Positions 44,459 through 53,689 of a DNA stretch of 64,000 bases are shown in pieces (positions within the stretch are counted from its first letter, which is position 1; the number at the start of each line of letters is the position of its first letter). Both the position numbers and the translations under genes were made by a program. The stretch covers positions 124,001 to 188,000 of the forward strand of contig NZ_JALNMH010000004.1 of the NCBI RefSeq assembly GCF_023156535.1, given 5' to 3'. The DNA is from Pseudomarimonas salicorniae (GTDB lineage: Bacteria > Pseudomonadota > Gammaproteobacteria > Xanthomonadales > Xanthomonadaceae). Below the pieces are notes generated by a model. It was not told the origin of the DNA and ran no database searches. It was given only the letters and a program-made list of their open reading frames with translations.

Positions 44459-45166
44459 TCATCCCGCCCGGCGGCGACAGGTGAAGAACCCGTTGAGCGT
44501 CAGCCGGCCGCGCGCGGGATCGGCATCCAGCAGCTCGGGCGCGGGGATGTCGCTGCAGTGGAACAGGCCGCCGTCGTAGAAGATCAGACGGTTCCAGCGC
44601 GGCGGCACGTTAAGCGCGTGCTCGAACCAGTCCGAGCTGTCGCGCATGTAACCCGCCGTGATGCCGTAGCGGGCAGAGAAGTCCGCTGGGGACAGCTGCC
44701 CGGAGTCGTGCACCAGCCTGGCGACCTCCATCGCCGGCCGTCGCGGGCGGAAGAAGTTCGTGCCCCCCAGACGCGGGTCGCGGAACAGGTACAGCACCGA
44801 GGCCGCCGCGCACTGTTCCGGCGGCAAAGAGAAACGGTCGCGATGACAGATCCACTGCCGTGGCTCAAGCTGCTCGGGCTGGCGGGTGACCAGGGCGAGA
44901 CGGCTGAACACGCCAAGCGTGCGTCGGGCCCCCAGTTCGCTGCGGCAGGTGCGGCCGAACAACTCATCGAGGCGTTGCGAAACGGCGTCGGGCAAGGCCA
45001 GCTGGACACCGGGATAGGCATCCTTGTCCGAACTGGCGAAGGCTTCACGATGCTGGCTCGCGCGCTCGACCCAGCGCTCTGGCTCGCTGAGTGCGTCGTC
45101 GACCACCCAGACACGGATGTCGGGCGCCGCCTCGACCACCGACACGCTGGCCCTCGGATTCAACAT
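44459..45166 (-). CDS. DUF6445 family protein, possible 2OG-Fe(II) oxygenase fold
   Basis: 235 aa from the ATG at 45166 (a GTG at 45190 would add eight residues). It resembles the DUF6445 proteins found beside TonB receptors and tryptophan-halogenase-like genes. A possible facial triad is visible: HRD in WICHRDRF (about 110-116), a distal His in GGLFHCSD, and an Arg/Asn segment RGRLTLNGFF near the C-terminus; LYLFRDPRLGGTNFF lies between. This pattern suits a 2-oxoglutarate/Fe(II) oxygenase fold, but that is inference; no function is established. Lies between the receptor and halogenase-like genes on the same strand. Confidence 0.75.
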   Translation of the reverse strand: MLNPRASVSVVEAAPDIRVWVVDDALSEPERWVERASQHREAFASSDKDAYPGVQLALPDAVSQRLDELFGRTCRSELGARRTLGVFSRLALVTRQPEQLEPRQWICHRDRFSLPPEQCAAASVLYLFRDPRLGGTNFFRPRRPAMEVARLVHDSGQLSPADFSARYGITAGYMRDSSDWFEHALNVPPRWNRLIFYDGGLFHCSDIPAPELLDADPARGRLTLNGFFTCRRRAG

Positions 45167-45318
45167 CGACCCTGATCTCGCAGGCTGCACGGGAGCGGCG
45201 ACATGTTACCGATGCGGGCCCGAGCGCTGGCAAGCGCGACGAACCGTCGTGGTCGCAGAACGACCGGGTGGGTGAGAGACCGCATTGGGCGCAAAGAAGA
45301 CCTTCCACAACACCCGAA

Positions 45319-45385
45319 TGTAGGAGCCAGCTTGCTGGCGATCGTCCCATCCGTGGCGCCTATCGCCAGCAAGCTGGCTCCTACA
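45319..45385. repeat. REP-like long inverted repeat, copy B
   Basis: Perfect 24-bp arms (45319-45342, 45362-45385) identical to copy A. The 33 bp before the left arm (45286-45318) match the reverse complement of the 33 bp after copy A (23228-23260) at about 28 positions, so the repeated unit is longer than the hairpin. Located between the DUF6445 and halogenase-like genes. Confidence 0.9.
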
Positions 45386-45442
45386 GCGGGACCGGGGCGA
45401 ATGCGAACTTCGCGCCCAGCCCTGCCCCTCGCCCCAACCGTC

Positions 45443-46960
45443 TCACGCCGCTTCGCGGGTGGCGGCGGCGCAGTGCTGGCGAATGAAGTCGTCGTGCTGG
45501 GGCATGACCTCGGCCGAGCGCTCGAGTACGCCCTTCACCCCCTCCACCATGCGCCGGATCTCGTCCTTGGGGATCAGGTCGACCATCGGGTGGTAGCGCC
45601 GGGGCAGCACGTTCTGGCCGAAGAACACCTGGACCCAGCTTGACTCGGTGAACAGCTCCTCGTGCTCGCGGAACACCCGGCCGGCGCTGCGGAACAGTTC
45701 GATCTTCTCGCGCAGCGAATCCGGCAGGTCGATCTCCCGGCAGTGCTGCCAGAAGGGCTCCTCGCGCTCGGTGGCCCAGTAATGCAGGATCAGGAAATCG
45801 CGGGAGCGCTCGAACTCGAACTGGACCTGGCGATTGAAGCTGTCGATGTCGGCCTGGTTGAAGCTGCGGTCGGGGAAGAAGGCGATGAGCTTGGAGATGC
45901 TCGACTGGATGAAGTGGATGCTGGTCGATTCCAGCGGCTCCATGAAGCCCGAAGCCAGACCGATCGCCACGCAGTTGCGCTGCCAGAACTTGCGCCGCAT
46001 CCCGGTCACGAAACGCAGCGGGCGCGGCTCGGCCAGCGGCCGGCCGTCGAGGTTTCCGAGCAGGGTCGCGGCGGCCTCGTCGTCGCTGATGAAGTCGCTG
46101 CAATAGACCAGGCCATTGCCGGTGCGGTGCTGCAGGGGGATGCGCCACTGCCAGCCGGCCTCGCGCGCGGTCGACCGGGTGTACGGGGTGATCGGCGTCA
46201 CCGACTCGCAGGGCACGGCCAGCGCGCGGTCGCAGGGCAGCCAGTGGCGCCAGTCGTGGTAGCCGGTCTTCAGCGCCTCCTCGATCAGCAGACCGCGGAA
46301 TCCGGAGCAGTCCACGAAGAGCTCGCCCTCGATGCGCGCACCTCCCTCCAGGCGCACCGCCCGGATGAAGCCGGACTCGCCATCCAGTTCGACATCGACC
46401 ACCTTGCCCTCGGTGCGGCGTACGCCGCGTGCCTCGGCAAAGCGGCGCAGGAATCCCGCATAGAGCGAGGCGTCGAAGTGGAACGCGTGGAAGACGTTGG
46501 ACAGCGGCGAGTTCTGCACCTTGGCGCCGCGCATGAAGCGATTGCGGCGGGCCGCAACGGTGTTGAAGGTGTAGTCGCCAAGATCCCCCGCCTCGCCGGC
46601 CTGATGCAGCTTGTACCAGTAGTGGTAGAAGGGCACGAGACCGAGGTCGCGCCCGCCGACGTTGCCGAAGGCGTGCAGGTAGGCGTGGCCCTTGCGCGTC
46701 CAGTCGGCAAACTCGATGCCCAGCTTGAAGCTGCCCTGGGTCTCGCGGACGAACTCGTTCTCGTCGATGCCGAGGGTGGCGTTGTACAGGCGGATCTGCG
46801 GGATGGTCGCCTCGCCGACGCCGACGATGCCGATCTGCTCGGACTCGACCAGTTCGATTTCCAGGCGGCCGTCGAACAGCTTGGCCAGCGCGGCCGCGGT
46901 CATCCAGCCCGCGGTGCCGCCGCCGACGATGACCAGCTTCCTGATCGCCTGGTTGTCCAT
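45443..46960 (-). CDS. tryptophan-halogenase-like flavoprotein of TonB-receptor loci
   Basis: 505 aa from the ATG at 46960. FAD-binding [16 protein letters not shown] (GGGTAGW at 13-19), the halogenase lysine at position 79 (GSFKLGIEF, same number as PrnA), the flavin-halogenase signature WQWRIP at 270-275, and PLESTSIH with Glu344. All residues expected for an active FADH2-dependent halogenase are present. Homologues accompany TonB receptors for carbohydrates in Xanthomonads and Caulobacterales; the physiological substrate is not known. Operator O3 lies 68 bp upstream, shared with the divergent pullulanase gene. No flavin reductase is adjacent. Confidence 0.9.
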   Translation of the reverse strand: MDNQAIRKLVIVGGGTAGWMTAAALAKLFDGRLEIELVESEQIGIVGVGEATIPQIRLYNATLGIDENEFVRETQGSFKLGIEFADWTRKGHAYLHAFGNVGGRDLGLVPFYHYWYKLHQAGEAGDLGDYTFNTVAARRNRFMRGAKVQNSPLSNVFHAFHFDASLYAGFLRRFAEARGVRRTEGKVVDVELDGESGFIRAVRLEGGARIEGELFVDCSGFRGLLIEEALKTGYHDWRHWLPCDRALAVPCESVTPITPYTRSTAREAGWQWRIPLQHRTGNGLVYCSDFISDDEAAATLLGNLDGRPLAEPRPLRFVTGMRRKFWQRNCVAIGLASGFMEPLESTSIHFIQSSISKLIAFFPDRSFNQADIDSFNRQVQFEFERSRDFLILHYWATEREEPFWQHCREIDLPDSLREKIELFRSAGRVFREHEELFTESSWVQVFFGQNVLPRRYHPMVDLIPKDEIRRMVEGVKGVLERSAEVMPQHDDFIRQHCAAATREAA

Positions 46961-47027
46961 GCCCTGCCCTCCTCGTCTGACGGCGCATCCTAACGGCAAG
47001 CGGCGGCTGTCCGCGCTGCTGTCCCCC

Positions 47028-47039
47028 GCATACGTATGC
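47028..47039. promoter_or_regulatory. maltodextrin operator O3
   Basis: GCATACGTATGC, perfect 12-bp palindrome in the 133-bp gap between the divergent halogenase-like and pullulanase genes, so it can serve both promoters. Same ATACGTAT core as O1 and O2. Confidence 0.72.
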
Positions 47040-47093
47040 AGCCGCCCGCCGCGCCGGACTGACCTAGGATCGGTGGAACGAAGGGAGGAACCC

Positions 47094-49829
47094 ATGCCCC
47101 AACCCCTGCTGCTGAGCGCCGTGCTCGCCATGACCGCCGTGCCCGCCGCCCGCGCCGATGCGGTGGCCGACTGCAACGCCGAGAGCTTTGCGCGCGTGCT
47201 CACGCCAGCCGCCGAGGCCAGCCCTGCGGCCACCGCGATCTGGCTCGACCGGAGCCGCCTGCGCTGGCCCGAGGGCTCGACCGGGGGACGCTTCAGCCTG
47301 CACGTTTCCGCCAGAGGGGGGATCGTGGCCCGTGCCGGCTCGCCGGTCAGCGGCGCCGACGGTTCCACCCCGCTGCAGATCGAGCAGGCGGCCTTGCCGG
47401 CCGAGCTGGAGGCCCGCTTCCGCTGGTTCGGACCTGGCGTCACCCTGACCCTGCCCCCCGAAATGGCCGGCAAGATCGCCGGCTGGCACCAGGGGCAGCT
47501 GGTGCTGGTCGAGGAGACCGCCGACGGACGCGTCCTGCGCGCGGCCAGCGTGCAGCACGCCGCCGCGCTGGACGACCTGTTCGCCGGCGCGGCCGAGCAG
47601 GCGCCGCTCGGCAGCCAGCCGGCGCCGGGCTCGACCCGCTTCGCCCTGTGGGCGCCCACCGCGCGCCAGGTGCAGCTCTGCGACTATCCCGGCGCCAGTG
47701 CCGCCGCGGAGCGCGTCCTGCCGATGCAGCCCGACCCGCGCTCCGGGGTCTGGACGCGCAAGCATCCGGAGGACCTGCGCCACCGCTACTACACCTACCT
47801 CGTCGACGTCTTCGTCCCCGGCCACGGCCTGGTGCGCAACCGGGTCACCGACCCCTACTCGCTCGGCCTCTCTACCCAGTCGCGGCGCAGTCAGGTCATC
47901 GATCTCGATGATCCGGCGACCCAACCGGAGGGCTGGTCGGGCGCGCCGCGCCCTGCCCCGCTCGACTCGCCGGTGGACGCGGTGATCTATGAGCTGCACG
48001 TGCGCGATTTCTCCTTGCTGGATGACCGCGTGCCAGCGGCCGACCGTGGCAAATACCTGGGCTTCGCCCACCCCGATTCGCGCGGCATGCGCCATCTGCG
48101 CGCCCTGGCCGGGGCCGGTCTCACCGACGTCCACCTGCTGCCGGTGTTCGACTTCGCCACCGTGCCCGAGTCCGGCTGCGTCGAACCGCAGGTCTCCGGC
48201 GCGGCCGACAGCGCGACCCAGCAGTCGACCATCGACCGCGTTCGCGGCGAGGACTGCTTCAACTGGGGCTACGACCCTCTGCACTTCAACGCACCCGAAG
48301 GCAGCTATGCCAGCGATGCCGGGGACGGCCGCGTGCGCATCCGCGAGTTCCGGCAGATGGTGATGGCCCTGCACGCGGCCGGTCTGCGCGTCGGCATGGA
48401 CGTGGTCTACAACCACACCAGCGCCAGCGGCCAGGACCGCAACTCGGTGCTCGACCGCGTCGTGCCGGGCTACTACCAGCGTCTGAACCGACAGGGTGGC
48501 GTCGAGACCTCGACCTGCTGCGCCAACACCGCGACCGAGCACGCGATGATGGCCAGGCTGATGATCGACTCGGCGGTGATCTGGGCGCGCGACTACCGCA
48601 TCGACAGCTTCCGCTTCGACCTCATGGGCCACCAGCCGCGCGCCGCGATGGAGCGCCTGCGGGCCGCCGTCAACGAGGCCGCCGGGCGGCGCATCGACCT
48701 GCTCGGCGAGGGCTGGAACTTCGGCGAGGTGGCGGATGGCTCGCGCTTCGTGCAGGCCTCCCAGCTGTCGCTGAACGGCAGCGGCATCGCCACCTTCAGC
48801 GATCGCGCCCGCGATGCCGTGCGCGGCGGTGGCTGCTGCGACAGCGGCGAGGCCAGCGTGCGCGAGCAGGGCTACGTCAATGGCCAGTTCTACGCGCCGA
48901 ACGCTTCGGCGCAGAACCGCTTCAGCCGCAACGATCTGCTGCGCACGGCGGACATGGTCCGCGTAGGCCTCGCCGGCTCATTGCGCACCTACGAGATGGT
49001 CACCGCCGACGGTTCACGCAGGCGCCTTGAGTCGATCCCCTACGCCGGCAGCCAGCCCGCCGGCTACGTCAGCCAGCCCACCGAAGTGGTCAACTACGTC
49101 GAGAACCACGACAACCAGACCCTGTTCGACATCAATGTGCTGAAGCTGCCGCTGGACACGTCGCCCGAGGAGCGCGCCCGGGTGCAGATCCTGGCCGCGG
49201 CGATCAATGCCTTCAGCCAGGGCATCGCCTACTACCACGCCGGCATCGACGTGCTGCGCAGCAAGTCGCTGGACCGCAACAGCTACGACTCCGGCGACTG
49301 GTTCAACCGCCTCGACTGGTCCTACCAGGACAACTTCTTTCCCGCCGGCCTGCCCCCTGCATGGGACAACCAGGCCAGCTGGAGCCAGATGCGGTCGCGG
49401 CTCGCCGCGCCCGGGATCAAGCCCGGCCCTGAACAGATCGATTGGACTCGACGCGCCTTTCTCGACCTGCTGCGGATCCGAGCCAGCTCGCCGCTGTTCC
49501 GGCTGCGCAGCGCCGACGAAATCATCCAGCGCCTCCGGCTGCTGAACACCGGCCCGCAGCAGGTGCCGACCGTGCTGGTCGGACTGCTGGATGGCGAGGG
49601 GCTGGCCGATGCCGGCTTCGCCGCCGTGACCTACGCCGTCAACGTCCGCTTGCAGGCGGAAACGCTGACCCTGCCGGCGCTGGCCGGCAAGGCCTGGCAG
49701 CTGCATCCGGTCCATGCGTCGCCGGACGCGGCCGACCGGCGCGCCGCCGAACAGTCTGGCCTCGACGGCAGCACCGGCCGGCTGTCAGTGCCGGCTCGTA
49801 CGGCGGTGGTGTTCGTCGCAGCGCGCTAG
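47094..49829 (+). CDS. exported pullulanase-type alpha-1,6-glucosidase (GH13)
   Basis: 911 aa. Start at 47094 has GGGAGG six bases upstream and begins a signal peptide ([17 protein letters not shown]). An N-terminal domain (about 25-170) is followed by a CBM48-like module ([19 protein letters not shown]), then the GH13 barrel: GMDVVYNH (434-441), [13 protein letters not shown] with nucleophile Asp509, LLGEGWNFG with Glu539, YVENHDNQ with Asp673. The pullulanase marker YNHT is present. A DUF3372-like C-terminal domain ends the protein. It debranches pullulan, starch or limit dextrins outside the cytoplasm. Confidence 0.94.
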   Translation: MPQPLLLSAVLAMTAVPAARADAVADCNAESFARVLTPAAEASPAATAIWLDRSRLRWPEGSTGGRFSLHVSARGGIVARAGSPVSGADGSTPLQIEQAALPAELEARFRWFGPGVTLTLPPEMAGKIAGWHQGQLVLVEETADGRVLRAASVQHAAALDDLFAGAAEQAPLGSQPAPGSTRFALWAPTARQVQLCDYPGASAAAERVLPMQPDPRSGVWTRKHPEDLRHRYYTYLVDVFVPGHGLVRNRVTDPYSLGLSTQSRRSQVIDLDDPATQPEGWSGAPRPAPLDSPVDAVIYELHVRDFSLLDDRVPAADRGKYLGFAHPDSRGMRHLRALAGAGLTDVHLLPVFDFATVPESGCVEPQVSGAADSATQQSTIDRVRGEDCFNWGYDPLHFNAPEGSYASDAGDGRVRIREFRQMVMALHAAGLRVGMDVVYNHTSASGQDRNSVLDRVVPGYYQRLNRQGGVETSTCCANTATEHAMMARLMIDSAVIWARDYRIDSFRFDLMGHQPRAAMERLRAAVNEAAGRRIDLLGEGWNFGEVADGSRFVQASQLSLNGSGIATFSDRARDAVRGGGCCDSGEASVREQGYVNGQFYAPNASAQNRFSRNDLLRTADMVRVGLAGSLRTYEMVTADGSRRRLESIPYAGSQPAGYVSQPTEVVNYVENHDNQTLFDINVLKLPLDTSPEERARVQILAAAINAFSQGIAYYHAGIDVLRSKSLDRNSYDSGDWFNRLDWSYQDNFFPAGLPPAWDNQASWSQMRSRLAAPGIKPGPEQIDWTRRAFLDLLRIRASSPLFRLRSADEIIQRLRLLNTGPQQVPTVLVGLLDGEGLADAGFAAVTYAVNVRLQAETLTLPALAGKAWQLHPVHASPDAADRRAAEQSGLDGSTGRLSVPARTAVVFVAAR

Positions 49830-49835
49830 CGCGGT

Positions 49836-49902
49836 TGTAGGAGCCAGCTTGCTGGCGAGCAGGTCCTTTCACACGCCCATCGCCAGCAAGCTGGCTCCTA
49901 CA
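49836..49902. repeat. REP-like long inverted repeat, copy C
   Basis: Perfect 23-bp arms (49836-49858, 49880-49902) matching copies A and B, with a different 21-nt centre. It fills the gap between the convergent pullulanase and gyrA genes and could act as a bidirectional terminator or mRNA stabiliser. Confidence 0.9.
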
Positions 49903-49913
49903 GGGGCTGGAGG

Positions 49914-52556
49914 TCAGCCCTCGCCGGGCAACGGGGCCGGCTCGCCTTCGGCACTGGCCGGCGGCGGAAGAGCGCCTTCGCCGCCCTCGCCGTTGGCACC
50001 GCCTTCGAGGCCGTCCTCGTCCTCTTCCTCCAGCGTCTCCACCGCCACCACGCCGACCAGCGACTCGTCGTCCGGCAGGCGGATCAGGGTCACGCCCTGG
50101 GTATTGCGGCCGACCCGGGTGATCTCATTGGCGCGGGTGCGCACGAGGGTGCCCTGATTGCTGATCAGCATGATCTCGTGGCTCTCGTCGAGCTGCACCG
50201 CGCCGACCAGGGCGCCGTTGCGCTCAGTGGTCTGGATGCCGATCACGCCCTGCGTGCCGCGGCCCTTCTTCGGGTATTCCTCCAGCGGCGTGCGCTTGCC
50301 GAAGCCGTTCTCGCAGGCGGTAAGGATGTCGCCATCGCCTTCGGCCACGATCATAGAGACCACCTTCTCGCCCTCGGCCAGACGCATGCCGCGAACGCCG
50401 GTGGCTGTGCGCCCCATCGAGCGCACGGTCGACTCGTCGAAACGCACGGTCTTGCCGTTCGAGGCGAACAGCAGGATGTCCTGGTTGCCGTCGGTGATGG
50501 CCACATCGACCAGCGAGTCGCCCTCGTCGAGGTTGATGGCGATCTTGCCGCGCGCCAGCTGGTACTCGAACTCCTTCAGCGGGGTCTTCTTCACCGTGCC
50601 CTTGGCGGTGGCGAAGAACACGAACATATCCTCGGGGAAGTCCCGCACGGGCAGCACGGCCTGGATCTTCTCGCCGGCTTCCAGCGCGACGAAATTGATG
50701 ATCGGACGGCCGCGCGAGTTCGGGCCGGCCTCGGGCAGCTGGTAGACCTTGGGCCAGAACACCTTGCCGTTGCTGGTGAAGCTCAGCAGCACGTCATGCG
50801 TGTTGGCAATCCACAGCCGCTCGATGAAATCCTCTTCCTTGGTCGAGGCCGCCGAGCGACCCTTGCCGCCGCGGCGCTGCGAGCGGTAGGTGCTGACCGG
50901 CTGGCGCTTGGCATAGCCCTGGTGGGACAGGGTGACCACCATGTCCTCCGGCGCGATCAGGTCGAGGATGTCGAGGTCCTCCTGCGACTCGCGGATCTCG
51001 GTGCGGCGGGCGTCGCCGAACTCTTCCTTGAGGTTGCGCAGTTCGGTGCGGATGACGTCCAGCAGCACGTCCGGATTCTCGAGGATCTCGATCAGCCCGC
51101 GGATGGTCTCCAGCAGCTGCTTGTACTCGTCGGTGAGCTTTTCCTGCTCGAGGCCGGTCAGGCGGTGCAGGCGCATCTCGAGGATCTGCTGCGCCTGGGT
51201 CTCGGTCAGCTGGTAGCCGGAGGCCAGCAGGCCCACGCCGGGGGGCAGGTCTTCCGGCCGCGAGGCCTCGGCCCCGGCGGCCGACAGCAGGGCGCCGACC
51301 AGGCCGGGCTCCCAGGTGCGCGCCAGCATGCGCTCCCTGGCGACCTGCGGGTTTTCCGAGGTCTTGATCAGCTCGATCATCTCGTCGATGTTGGCCAGCG
51401 CGACGGTCAGGCCTTCGAGGATGTGGGCGCGGGCGCGGGCCTTGCGCAGCTCGAAGATGGTCCGCCGGGTAACCACCTCGCGGCGGTGGCGGACGAAGGC
51501 CTCGAGCACTTCCTTGAGGTTCAGCAGCTTGGGCCGGCCATCGACCAGGGCGACCATGTTGATGCCGAACACCGACTGCATCGCGGTCTGCTGGTACAGG
51601 TTGTTCAGCACCACATCGGCCGCTTCGCCGCGCTTGACCTCGATGTAGATGCGCATGCCGTCCTTGTCGGACTCGTCGCGCAGCTCGGAGATGCCCTCGA
51701 GCTTCTTTTCCTTGACCAGCTCGGCGATCTTCTCGATCAGCCGCGCCTTGTTCACCTGGTAGGGCAGCTCGGTGACGATGATGGCCTCGCGGCCGGTGTC
51801 CTCGTTGGTCTCGATATCCGCCTTGGCGCGCATCAGCACGCGGCCGCGGCCACCGTGGTAGGCGGCGTGGATGCCGGCGCTGCCATTGATGATGCCCGCG
51901 GTCGGGAAGTCCGGCCCGGGGATGTGCTGCATCAGGCCCTCGATGCCGATCGACGGGTCGTCGATCAGGGCGATCGTGGCGTCGACCACCTCATTGAGGT
52001 TGTGCGGCGGGATATTGGTCGCCATGCCCACCGCGATGCCGGCCGAGCCGTTGATCAGCAGATTGGGCGCGCGCGACGGCAGCACCGTCGGCTCGAGTTC
52101 CTTCTCGTCATAGTTGGGCTGGAAATCGACGGTTTCCTTGTCGATGTCGGCCAGCAGCTCGTGGGTGAGGCGCGACATGCGCGCTTCGGTGTAACGCATG
52201 GCCGCCGCGCTGTCGCCGTCGACCGAGCCGAAGTTGCCCTGCCCGTCCACCAGCAGGTAGCGCAGCGAGAACGGCTGCGCCATGCGCACCAGGGTGTCGT
52301 AGACCGACTGGTCGCCGTGCGGATGGTACTTACCGATCACGTCACCGACGATGCGCGCCGACTTGTAGTAGGGCTTGTTGCTGTGGGCGCCCAGCTCGTT
52401 CATGGCGAACAGCACGCGGCGGTGCACCGGCTTCAGGCCATCCCGCACGTCGGGGAGCGCGCGGCCGACGATCACGCTCATGGCGTAATCAAGGTAGCTC
52501 TTGCGCATCTCGTCTTCGAGGTTGACCGGGATGATTTCCTTGGCGAGATCGGACAT
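49914..52556 (-). CDS. gyrA: DNA gyrase subunit A
   Basis: 880 aa from the ATG at 52556 (AAGGA upstream), giving [20 protein letters not shown]; the frame to 52652 lacks family similarity. Introduces negative supercoils with GyrB. The quinolone-resistance region reads [19 protein letters not shown]: the E. coli Ser83 position is Gln, Asp87 is kept. Active-site Tyr is in [10 protein letters not shown]. GyrA-box region (SQRRGGKGR) and six C-terminal beta-pinwheel repeats follow, ending in an acidic tail ([11 protein letters not shown]). Confidence 0.98.
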   Translation of the reverse strand: MSDLAKEIIPVNLEDEMRKSYLDYAMSVIVGRALPDVRDGLKPVHRRVLFAMNELGAHSNKPYYKSARIVGDVIGKYHPHGDQSVYDTLVRMAQPFSLRYLLVDGQGNFGSVDGDSAAAMRYTEARMSRLTHELLADIDKETVDFQPNYDEKELEPTVLPSRAPNLLINGSAGIAVGMATNIPPHNLNEVVDATIALIDDPSIGIEGLMQHIPGPDFPTAGIINGSAGIHAAYHGGRGRVLMRAKADIETNEDTGREAIIVTELPYQVNKARLIEKIAELVKEKKLEGISELRDESDKDGMRIYIEVKRGEAADVVLNNLYQQTAMQSVFGINMVALVDGRPKLLNLKEVLEAFVRHRREVVTRRTIFELRKARARAHILEGLTVALANIDEMIELIKTSENPQVARERMLARTWEPGLVGALLSAAGAEASRPEDLPPGVGLLASGYQLTETQAQQILEMRLHRLTGLEQEKLTDEYKQLLETIRGLIEILENPDVLLDVIRTELRNLKEEFGDARRTEIRESQEDLDILDLIAPEDMVVTLSHQGYAKRQPVSTYRSQRRGGKGRSAASTKEEDFIERLWIANTHDVLLSFTSNGKVFWPKVYQLPEAGPNSRGRPIINFVALEAGEKIQAVLPVRDFPEDMFVFFATAKGTVKKTPLKEFEYQLARGKIAINLDEGDSLVDVAITDGNQDILLFASNGKTVRFDESTVRSMGRTATGVRGMRLAEGEKVVSMIVAEGDGDILTACENGFGKRTPLEEYPKKGRGTQGVIGIQTTERNGALVGAVQLDESHEIMLISNQGTLVRTRANEITRVGRNTQGVTLIRLPDDESLVGVVAVETLEEEDEDGLEGGANGEGGEGALPPPASAEGEPAPLPGEG

Positions 52557-52891
52557 CGAGATCCTTTGACGAGCAGACGGTAAACCGGCCTCGGCGAGCG
52601 GGCCGCGAGGCCGCGCCCGGCAGCTGTCGAAACAGGGGGCCGGAAAGCGCAAAAGTGTAACATGGCCAGCGGGTTAGCGTGCCGGCATCGAGGCCAGGGC
52701 TTGCCTTGGCAGGGCATGCGGCACGGACCGCGCGGTCGGGGCACCGGGGCTGGGGCCCTCCCCGGCATGGAAGGCCCGGGCTTGCCCGTTCGCACTGCGC
52801 GTACTACCGCCCGTCGCCGCTCTGCGCGATGGGGCGAACCGGCGGCTCGTGGGCGGTGTCCGATGCGCACCATCACCGGGGGAGAACCACC
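52557..52891. other. gyrA/DsbC-like divergent intergenic region
   Basis: 335 bp between divergent starts. It is GC-rich with no convincing gene; the frame open on the + strand from 52679 joins the DsbC-like gene but looks non-coding before 52892. Promoters for both genes should be here, though I see no confident -35/-10 pair. Confidence 0.6.
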
Positions 52892-53617
52892 ATGCGCCAC
52901 GCCGTCGCCTGCCTGATCCTGTGCCTGTCCCTGCCCGGCCTTGCGCTGGGCGCCGAACCCGAACTCGATGAGGCGCCGATCCGGTCCGCCCTGACGCGCC
53001 TCGCCCCGCAGCTTCAGATCGAGCGCATTGCGCCCGCGCCACTGGCCGGCCTGGCCGAGGTCAGCGCCGGCGGCCAGGTCTACTACGTCAGCCTCGACGG
53101 CCGGCACCTTCTGCACGGCTCCCTGCTGCGCACGGCAGACGGCGTCGACCTGACCGAGATCCGCCGCAGCGCGCTGCGCGCCGCCGCCATCGACGCCCTG
53201 CCCCTCGACGCCCGCATCCGCTACGCGCCGAAGTCCCCGGCCGAGCACCGGGTCACCGTGTTCACCGCGGTCGACTGCGGCTACTGCCGGCGCTTCCATG
53301 CCGATATCGAGGGCTATCTCGCCGCCGGCATCGCGGTCGACTACGTGATGATTCCGCTCGCCGGCCCCGGCTCGCCGGCCGAGACCCTGTCGCGACGCGT
53401 CTACTGCGCCAGCGACCGACTGGGCGCGTTCACCGCGGCCACCCATGGCACCGCCTTCGAGGCGCCGGACTGCGACTCTGCCTACCCGCAGGGTGTCGAG
53501 CTCGCGAAGCGACTGGGCTTTGGCACCACGCCGACCATCGTCGCCGAGGACGGCCGCGTGCTGGGCGGCTATCTCGACCCGACCCAGCTCAAGCAGCGGC
53601 TGACCGCCGGGCGCTGA
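52892..53617 (+). CDS. DsbC-like thiol:disulfide interchange protein
   Basis: 241 aa from the ATG at 52892 (GGGGGAG upstream), with signal peptide (ACLILCLSLPGLALGA). An N-terminal dimerisation-like part (about 25-110; IRSALTRLAPQLQIERIAPAPLAGLAEV) precedes a thioredoxin-fold domain with CGYC at 129-132, the same dipeptide as E. coli DsbC, a second Cys pair (VYCASD; APDCDS) and the cis-Pro motif TTPT. Expected to isomerise wrong disulfides in the periplasm, kept reduced by DsbD. It may serve exported Cys-rich proteins such as the RCC1-repeat protein. Confidence 0.93.
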   Translation: MRHAVACLILCLSLPGLALGAEPELDEAPIRSALTRLAPQLQIERIAPAPLAGLAEVSAGGQVYYVSLDGRHLLHGSLLRTADGVDLTEIRRSALRAAAIDALPLDARIRYAPKSPAEHRVTVFTAVDCGYCRRFHADIEGYLAAGIAVDYVMIPLAGPGSPAETLSRRVYCASDRLGAFTAATHGTAFEAPDCDSAYPQGVELAKRLGFGTTPTIVAEDGRVLGGYLDPTQLKQRLTAGR

Positions 53618-53689
53618 GCCGACCGGAAAGGCCGCCACGACGACCCGAGGATCCTTTGCTAAGCTGCCCTCGACCATCGGGGAAACGCC

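Noticed and set aside
45381..46988. 535-aa open frame on the minus strand overlapping the halogenase-like gene
   Set aside because: Different frame of the same strand, Arg/Gly/Ala-rich without motifs; the 505-aa frame carries all halogenase signatures.
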